A stretch of 64,000 bases of DNA, from positions 9,307,798 to 9,371,797 of the forward strand of contig JAJEKV010000053.1 of NCBI GenBank assembly GCA_021234155.1, written 5' to 3'. The stretch is from Isoetes taiwanensis. Lineage: Eukaryota > Streptophyta > Lycopodiopsida > Isoetales > Isoetaceae. Below, piece after piece: positions 58,001-64,000 of the stretch (its first letter is position 1; each line of letters starts with the position of its first letter). The notes below the pieces were generated by a model. The model was not told the origin of the DNA. It did no database searches and saw only the letters and a list, made by a program, of their open reading frames with translations. The position numbers and the translations under genes are program-made.

Positions 58001-58815
58001 GAAGATGGATCAGCTGTGGCATTGGTTCGTGTGCAATGTGGTATGAAGGTGGTCAGTTAACAGAATGGATGGTATTCAAGCAGAAATTCGGCCTCCAGAA
58101 TAACGACAAAACAATGTGGGAATGTATTGCAGTAAGTCTTCCAAACCACATAAATAGCACGAGTAAGAAACCTTGGGTTCTCGATCAATCTTTGCAGGCG
58201 GGGTCATTTGTGAAATCAACATATAAGCGTCTGAAGACAAAAGGTACTTTATCGCTACCAGCTCAATGGAATGTGCAAGTCACTGACACACAGTTGAAGG
58301 AAATTTGGAGGAGTGTATGGATAAAACTTCTCCCTCCCCGAGTGAATTCTTTTTTATGGCAAGTAATTCATAGGGCTCCTATGGTAAACAGAAGGGTATC
58401 CAAATTCAAAGCTGACGTGAGCCCTCTATGTCCATTGTGCAAGATGGATGAAGAGTCTCAGGAACATTTCTTAGTAGAGTGCACTGACCTGCAAGTTGTG
58501 TGGTCGTGGTGCATGGATATGTTCAACAATACACTGGGGACCAACGATCTCCTTCTAGGTAGATATCCAGTAGAATGGCTAGTCTCAAAACGCAAAGCTT
58601 TTCATATTGTCAGATCATGGGCATTATGGGTCATATGGAAAAGGCGTAATTCTTTCACTCTAGGCAAAGAGGCATACACTACAGCCACACAAATACTGCA
58701 CATGCTCATAGAGAAGCTTAGAAAGTTCAAGTGTGTGGTCGAAGGTGATGTTTCCCTTGTTTGGGACTTTCATCAAGCTACCACCTTAAGAAGAAGGCAT
58801 CTACATTCATTCTAA
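55038..58815 (+). pseudogene. LINE group B ORF2: endonuclease, RT and zf-RVT, in three frames
   Basis: Endonuclease (55038-56093; likely start MNFKIVSWNIRGVK near 55080) has ADIICFQEHK, LMLGDFNMVETSEDRRG, GRAYARHDRCYVNY and AISDHNPQV, the expected catalytic Asn, Glu, Asp and His. RT (56151-57548) has CPGMDGIPIEFFQVYWEW, INDWRPITLLSAFYKI, KIKLDFTKAYDSIRWSF and IKQGCPLAPFLFNIAAEAFS, with YTDD instead of YADD in CNQYTDDSFLFLV. The C-terminal frame (57466-58815) has NFVWGGNEEGALVKIAWWK, LPPRVNSFLWQVIHRAPMVN, the zf-RVT motif CPLCKMDEESQEHFLVEC and WVIWKRRNSF. Frameshifts near 56100 and 57480 separate the parts, so the copy is not active as read. Confidence 0.93.
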
Positions 58816-59697
58816 AAGGGCTTTGTAGCTATCCCTTCTTCAAACTTGTTCAGGAGGGTGTCTATCTGCTATAAGGCTGTGTAATAGTTTATCTATAAAT
58901 GGAGAATTCTTTATCCTTCAAAAAAAAAAAAAAATATTTTGATACGAGTTACACTAAGGGGGCGTATGCAACAGAAGCCATTGCTCTGCCTGGCTCCCCA
59001 CCGGCCAAGATAACTTTCGGTTGTTCCAATACTCTGGTTGGCCGTTTTGATGGCGATGGTATTGCCGGACTAAATTCAGGACCTCTTTTTTGTCTCTCAG
59101 TTGCCCATTGATGGAGTATTCTCCTACTGCCGCGCCTTATGGCCTTATGCCTCTTCTTTGGAGCCCCTCCCCCAAATCCTTTGGCCAGTTCTACACCGAT
59201 CCTTGGCAAGGGAATCTACTATGACCATCTTCATAGCGTCAGTGTAGGAAATCACATGATTGTAAACCGCAATCAACCATATTCAGACCTCAACTCTCAT
59301 GGCACAATGATTGATTCTGGTACTATGCTCACCATCCTCGAGGAAGGTGTGTTCAATGATGTAGCACGTGCATTCGTCAATGCAATGCCATACGTGCCTC
59401 AAGTTCATGTACCTGGCCATGATCTCTGCTTTGATGTTTCACGTGCCCCTAACGTGCAGGTTCCTCCCCTCACTTTCCACTTCGAGGGGGCTTCGTTCAG
59501 TCCTCCAGTTTCAAATTAGATGGCCATGGTCAATCCCAATGTCATGTGCTTGCTGATGTCACGTGCCATTCTACAAGAAGGCGATCTTAGTCCAGTCGGC
59601 ATCATTGGAAACATAATGCAACAGAATTATCTTGTTACCTACGATACAAGGGCAATGAAGATCTCTTTTGTACCAGCAGATTGTAGCAACTATTGAG

Positions 59698-60923
59698 AGA
59701 ACATGCCTATACAGATCCAGATTGTATTCTATTAAGTAGCAGATTGGGGAGATTATTTATAAAGCTAGCTAGTTATGGTCATTACATTTAAAAGTTTTCA
59801 AAGACCGTGTATATTTCTATCTACTAATTGTTAATACATTCCTTTAATATCATTCACTCAAGGATTACTTACATACATTTACATTAGCCACAACTTCCAC
59901 AAATTCTTTCTCGTCATCCAGAAGACCATAGATTATGTGCATTTCTACCTACTAATAGATTCCAATGTCATTCACAATAGTTGGAATAACTATCTAAGAA
60001 AGTCAAGCAAGGATTTTTAAATCTCTATTTACGTGCGTGGTTGATTAAGTTTCTATTCATACAAATGCCATTCCAATTTCTCAACTCCTTGTATGTAGAT
60101 GGATATTTACAATTCAAACAAGATGCTAATCCATCCAGGTTGCCTCTTTCACATACCTTCTATACTTAATTGATATGAGGGATTATTACCAAGATTCTAT
60201 TTGCAATCTACAAAGCTAGTGGAACTTAACACGTCATTACCCTCCTCCGGTTTGGAACAATGAGAAGTGATATCTCCCGTTTGAGAAGAATTGTCTTTGC
60301 TATGACATGTATCATATTTTGCATTTTACCTCCATTAAGTAGTTAGGGTTTTGTGATTAAGGAGGTAGCTAAAAATTAAACAACTTAGCACACTTAGCAA
60401 AACAAATCTCGGAAAAATAAAATTTTTGACCATGTGTCATGGTACTCTTACCACGCGTCCAAAGCTAAAATAAGATTCCTACTTTGCTCTCCCATGAAGG
60501 GTGAGTGTAGGTTGCCCCATGGTTAAGTGGCCTAATCTAGTGATACTCTACAAAAGCCATACACACAAAATCCAATCTGTGGTGGCACTTGATCCATTCC
60601 ACCAGATTGTATCCCAATAGGTCTATCACATTTATAAGCAAGTTCTGATATTTCTTTCACGAGGTAAGATAATATGCAATCAAATGTGTTCTTACAAAAG
60701 TGAAGTGGCCTAACAGTCACATGAAGTACCTCTTGATGTCACAACCATATTAACTCTATTGAGAAAAACTAGACCTTTGCAACCAAATAGTGACAATGAA
60801 TTAGAAAGGAATCCTACATAAACACATCATGGATTCCATGCTCTCCAGTTTTAGAAGTCTATAGTTTAATATATATTCATCTCTTCAAAGGGGACCATTA
60901 TTTTTAAAGGAGCCATCCACATT
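59698..60923. other. 3' flank of the right protease copy, no gene
   Basis: Counterpart of 1115-2340. It is non-coding on the evidence of the decayed homologues at 11128-12675. Confidence 0.5.
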
Positions 60924-61290
60924 CACTACAAGAGAATAAGGATTTTTTGTCAGAAAAATCGTCAGATAGTCTTCATAAAATAGGCTAGTGGCCAGAGTCT
61001 ACTGGCTGACGATTTCTTTGACGAATATTATCTGATGATTGAGAGCCAGAATAATCGTCAGGAAAATCGTCAGGTTTTCTGACGATAGGTGTCAAAAAAA
61101 TCGTCAGGAAAATCAACAGAAATATCGTCAAAACTTTCGTCGCCGAATTCGTCACATATTTCGTCGAAATTTTCAACAAAAATTGCATCAGATTTTTCGT
61201 AGCACGTTTTGTCACTAAAATCGTCAGAATATTCGTCTGGATTTTCGTCACACAACACATCAAATTTTTCGTCAAGGTAGCGGTCAGAAA
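60924..61290 (+). mobile_element. CACTA-type terminus with subterminal repeats (right-arm copy)
   Basis: Starts CACTACAAGAGAATAAGG at 60924, the plant CACTA terminal signature. Then come about twenty closely spaced copies of TCGTCAG, TTCGTCA or CTGACGA over 350 bp in both orientations, as expected of subterminal binding sites for a TNPA-like protein. Related sequence at 12675 lacks it exactly from the C of CACTA onward. No second terminus (TCTTGTAGTG) was found in the remaining 2.7 kb, so the element is truncated or its far end was lost before the arms were duplicated. Confidence 0.6.
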
Positions 61291-61850
61291 GTTCGCCACA
61301 TTTTCAGTTACTACTATCGTCAAATTATTGTTGCACCTTTTTTTGCTATTGAGGTGGGTGGTTAAAGCCATTAAAGATGAAACTTATATTCACATTTAGG
61401 GAGGTGCACCAAATTGGGAGCTTAAAGTAAGTGACACATTGTTGCAATGGACCAAATCCTGAATGAAAAAATGGGCATTTTATTGATATGATAAAATTGC
61501 AATAATGTACAGGAGGATGCAGCTGAGAGCCTTTTATATTGTATATAAATATATACACCATTATCTCTCATAAACCGGACTCGGGCTGCCAGGATAGAAA
61601 TTCTTAGAAATTGATGGAGACCTGTGAAATCCTGCATGCATGTGGAGATGGTGAAGGTGAGCAAGACAATCGCAAATCACCCAACCGCTGCCTTTCTTCG
61701 GCAACTCTGACCTGTAAGATGGAAAGAATTTTAAAAACCTTTCACTTTGATTTAAAACCCACTAAGACATTTCACCTTTTTACCTGGATTCTCCTGTTCC
61801 ATTGCTTGGGCCAAAAAGACATCACCTTCTCTCCTAGGACGAGCAAGACC

Positions 61851-62340
61851 ACAACTTCCATTCTCACTTTTAGTTTGTTCCACCAACCAACTCAGCGATA
61901 GCCTTTCTTGTTTGTGTTTCCAGAGCCGACCTTCAGGATTTTCAAACTCTTAGTGGTACACAGCCTCTATTTTCAGCATGTATCTTCTTGTTGGTTCCAA
62001 AGAGATGCCCCTGAGGGTTTTATCTAGTGTTGATCTTCTTAGTAGTTCTAGAAATGAGATTTACCTTCTTTTCTACAAGATTAGAAGGTAAATACATTTT
62101 CTTGAACTACTGAGGTAGTTAGTTGTTGAGTTAGTTTGTCCTATTTGGCATGAGCCCTATTTAGTTGTTCTTCTTTCAATTTCTCTCTATCAGCTACGTG
62201 CATCTCTCTCCTCTCTTGTTTTGAAGCGTCAAGTCCCACCCACCCACCCATGCACCTGACTTCTCCTTGTGTTCTTATTTTAAGTTGATGTTGAAAACCT
62301 CATGTGTTGGCTCAATGGAGCATATGGTTGATTTTTAGTC
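61851..62340. other. Right flank outside the arm, with an imperfect hairpin
   Basis: No gene. At 62039-62112 two stretches of about 30 bases pair around a loop of about 10 bases. The inner 11 bp (ATTTACCTTCT / AGAAGGTAAAT, 62059-62069 and 62083-62093) is perfect, with a few mismatches outward. It could be a small foldback element. Confidence 0.4.
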
Positions 62341-62444
62341 GAGGCCCTCGTGCCTGGTTGGAGGCCCTCGTGCCTGGATGTGAGGCTTAGTGCTTAGTTG
62401 TGAGGCCCTCGTGCCTGGATGTGAGGCCCTCATGCCTGAATGGA
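62341..62444 (+). repeat. Minisatellite, five units of about 21 bp
   Basis: The unit GAGGCCCTCGTGCCTGGATG(T) starts at about 62341, 62361, 62382, 62402 and 62423; the third unit is the most diverged (GAGGCTTAGTGCTTAGTTGT). It abuts the MITE-like element at 62449. Confidence 0.9.
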
Positions 62445-62448
62445 GGTC

Positions 62449-62790
62449 ACACGGGGGGTGACTCCGGGCAACGAGAGCTGTTGGATAGGCATATTCACCC
62501 CTTATTCCTTAATCTACACCGTACACAAAGTTCCTCGTTTGTGGGATATGGATGTATAGAATTTGTTATACTGTATAACAAGATTTGTAAAATACTATAA
62601 GATTTCAGGCAATATACTATATGGTGTTGATTTTGTACGTGCAAAACATAATTACAGGAGCTCTCGCTGCCCTACGTCACCCCCCGTGTGAATATGCACC
62701 CAAACAAAAGGGGATTTAAGGGGGAATTTAATTTAAACATGTTTAATGTAATGGTTTGTGTTAATTAATGTTAGTAGTAGTTATGTTGGT
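62449..62790 (-). mobile_element. Second copy of the MITE-like element plus shared flank
   Basis: Inverted relative to 15599-15883. The left end starts inside the inverted repeat (CACGGGGGGTGACTCCGGGC), so about 20 terminal bases are missing. The right end is complete (GTCACCCCCCGTGTGAATAT, GCACCCAAAC). Similarity to the other locus continues past the end, through GATTTAAGGGGGAATTTAAT, to about 62790. The interior matches closely (CCTTATTCCTTAATCTACAC). Confidence 0.65.
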
Positions 62791-63589
62791 TGTTATATTA
62801 GAAAACATAGATAAACTCTGAGGTAAACAAAAAAATAAAAATCAAAATAAAATGAAAAATCATGTTCTAAAAGGAAGGAACCGGATCTACAGATATCATT
62901 TTTAGTATACGTGAAATATGCAAGCTTCGAAATTTTGATATATATCTGATGCTGCAAACCATGTTAACCAAAAATCCACCGATGTACATTTGTTAGCATC
63001 CATATGGTACAACATGAAATAAGATATGATGGGCTTGAAAGAGGTATTTAGTAATTGATGAAAAGGTTATGCTTAATCACAGTAAATGAAAAAGCCAGCA
63101 AGATTTGAAGACATCATTGCTCATTGTAACGACTAACTCAACCATTTCTGTAAGCCTGCCATCTTTCTTATACATAAATGACAAGCTTGAAACCCCATGG
63201 TATTACCAGTTGCAATAGCTAGAAGTGCCAACACTGCCATTTTTTATTGCTCATGTTAGGAAACGAGACTGCGTCAATTCGAGAAAGAGGGAAAAGATAT
63301 GCAGCATCATTGCGAGTACACAAAAACATGTCCAGCTTTCAAATCTTAATAAAAATATGATGCTCCAAACCAAGCTCATCCTTTTTTGCAAGTCTGCCAT
63401 TTCATTCTTACACAAATGACCCTGTCAAAGAAATCCTTATGGGAAGGAAATGTGGAACTACATAAAATAGAAATCACATAAAGGCAAATTGTAACTTACC
63501 TGGCATTTAAAATCTACATTTCTAACTTGCTTAATCTGCCACTCTTAAATTCCAGCACTTTTAAATTTTGCAAATCAAGCTCAAGTTAC
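62791..63589. other. Non-coding DNA with a weak direct repeat
   Basis: Two related segments lie about 248 bases apart: AAGCCTGCCATCTTTCTTAT at 63151 and AAGTCTGCCATTTCATTCTT at 63399, each followed by ACA(T/C)AAATGAC. These could be remnants of a tandem unit. No gene seen. Confidence 0.4.
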
Positions 63590-63745
63590 CTTCTGCTCTG
63601 ATCCAGCAGCAATAACAAAATCTGCTCTATTTTTTTTTTCAGATCTTTCAAATCGGTTAAAGCCTCCTGCAATAATATTTGCCATAATCTTGAAGGGCAA
63701 AATCACTCTTCTCCTCAGTACAATTTCGTAGCCCTCTTCAGTCTT
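63590..63745 (-). CDS. Well-formed internal exon of an unrecognised gene
   Basis: On the minus strand an acceptor (TTAGTTGCAG, ending at 63746) is followed by 156 open bases, exactly 52 codons, and then a donor (AAG|GTAACTTG at 63589). The peptide reads KTEEGYEIVLRRRVILPFKI and continues MANIIAGGFNRFERS then ADFVIAAGSEQK, a composition that looks like folded protein. The frame is phase 0 at both ends. A possible upstream coding stretch on the same strand (63850-63990; REEDAQESGVVRPMESDAS) is less certain. I do not recognise the family. It may continue beyond the window. Confidence 0.4.
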
Positions 63746-64000
63746 CTGCAACTAAGCAAAGCAATACAAAGCAACACACCTAGGTGCTATCTCAAACATT
63801 GATTTGGACAGTACAACTTAAAGCATAACGCTACAAATTCCTTGAAGTAGTTTCCAGATCCTTTGAGATCTTCTATGCGTTGGTGGCATGGGCCTGATCG
63901 CAGAATGTACAGGACCCGTGTCTGAAGCATCTGATTCCATGGGCCTGACTACCCCTGATTCTTGAGCATCTTCTTCTCTTTGATGAACTCTCTACTTTGC

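Larger units (their letters stand above)
52514..58932 (+). mobile_element. LINE group B, full length, inserted in the protease
   Basis: A 6.4 kb L1-type element with ORF1, ORF2 and a poly(A) tail (58919-58934). It is flanked by a target-site duplication of about 15 bases, (AA)TATTTTGATACGAG, at 52498-52513 and 58933-58948. The left arm has this sequence once, uninterrupted, at the matching place, giving a perfect empty site. The 5' end begins GATGTAGCAAGGAAATAG directly after the target copy, so it is probably complete. Confidence 0.96.
51993..59697 (+). pseudogene. Aspartic protease, right copy, split by a LINE
   Basis: Begins with ATG at 51993 (same signal peptide as the left copy) and ends at the TGA at 59695-59697. 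The 5' part (51993-52513) has DTGSDQVW but also a TGG-to-TAG stop at the codon for residue 85 (MMDL-stop-MGTP). A 24-base deletion removes the CPENVLYP codons. At codon 180 or so (YQYFDT) the gene is cut by the 6.4 kb LINE; it resumes at 58933 with YFDTSYTKGAYATE. The 3' part has a frameshift after LNSGPL, DSGTM in place of DSGTT, and a stop in VSN-stop-MAM. It keeps GIAGLNSG and FHFEGASFSPP, ancestral-looking states that the left copy has lost. Confidence 0.93.
49562..61850 (-). repeat. Right arm of the giant inverted repeat
   Basis: Reverse complement of 398-6053. Without the inserted LINE (52514-58932 plus one target copy) it is about 5.85 kb, about 200 bp longer than the left arm, because it keeps the full set of CACTA subterminal repeats. 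It contains a disrupted protease, the galactokinase-like fragment (51490-51686, minus) and the exon-like piece (50421-50490, minus, one extra CTG codon). Confidence 0.93.

Noticed and set aside
61070-61258. Asp-rich 62-residue minus-strand frame (FDEICDEFGDESFDD)
   Set aside because: It is a direct product of the CGTCA-type subterminal DNA repeats read in one frame, and it is missing from the other arm.

Overview
This window looks like nuclear DNA of a land plant. The support is a secreted nepenthesin-type aspartic protease, a chromodomain-bearing Ty3/gypsy fragment, LINEs whose ORF1 resembles the plant DUF4283 type, CACTA-like ends and GT-AG introns. The sequence is AT-rich, gene-poor and packed with nested, decayed transposons. 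A large-genome non-seed plant such as a fern would fit, but the lineage cannot be fixed by eye.

The dominant structure is a very large inverted duplication. The left arm (398-6053) and right arm (49562-61850) are near-identical reverse complements with a spacer of about 43.5 kb. Each arm carries the aspartic protease gene, a galactokinase-like gene fragment, an exon-like fragment and one CACTA-type terminus. The left protease is one continuous 434-codon frame. The right one has a nonsense codon, small indels and a 6.4 kb LINE inserted in its middle with a clear target-site duplication. A third, partial protease copy lies at 17225-17935, and flanking sequence from the arms recurs at 11128-12675 and 16861-17224.

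The spacer is a mosaic. In order it holds a tandem array of about four 447-bp units (6656-8397); anonymous DNA (8398-11127); fragments of the arm family; a block built from a LINE fragment, an unclassified repeat 'X', another LINE fragment and protease debris (12670-18360); a small two-exon hypothetical gene with CACTA-like repeats upstream (18344-19582); a gypsy chromovirus 3' half with PPT and LTR (19655-22084); LINE ORF1 debris (22085-23100); a second X copy (23212-24196); and then several LINEs.

Two LINE groups are present. Group A has an ORF1 with an L1-type RNA-binding domain, an APE endonuclease/RT ORF2 and AATTC-type microsatellite tails preceded by a small hairpin. Its members are 24197-28470 (+), 33797-38950 (-) and fragments near 13.1, 16.2, 31.6, 43.7 and 44.6 kb. 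Group B has a DUF4283-like ORF1, an ORF2 ending in a zf-RVT domain and poly(A) tails. Its members are 22085-23100 (-), 29208-30370 (+), 45534-48973 (+) and 52514-58932 (+). All carry frameshifts or stops, so none looks autonomous.

Outside the right arm lie a small hairpin, a 21-bp minisatellite, a second copy of a MITE-like element and one well-formed exon of an unrecognised gene (63590-63745). No tRNA, rRNA or CRISPR array was recognised. Statements of identity are alignments by eye; no database search was possible.
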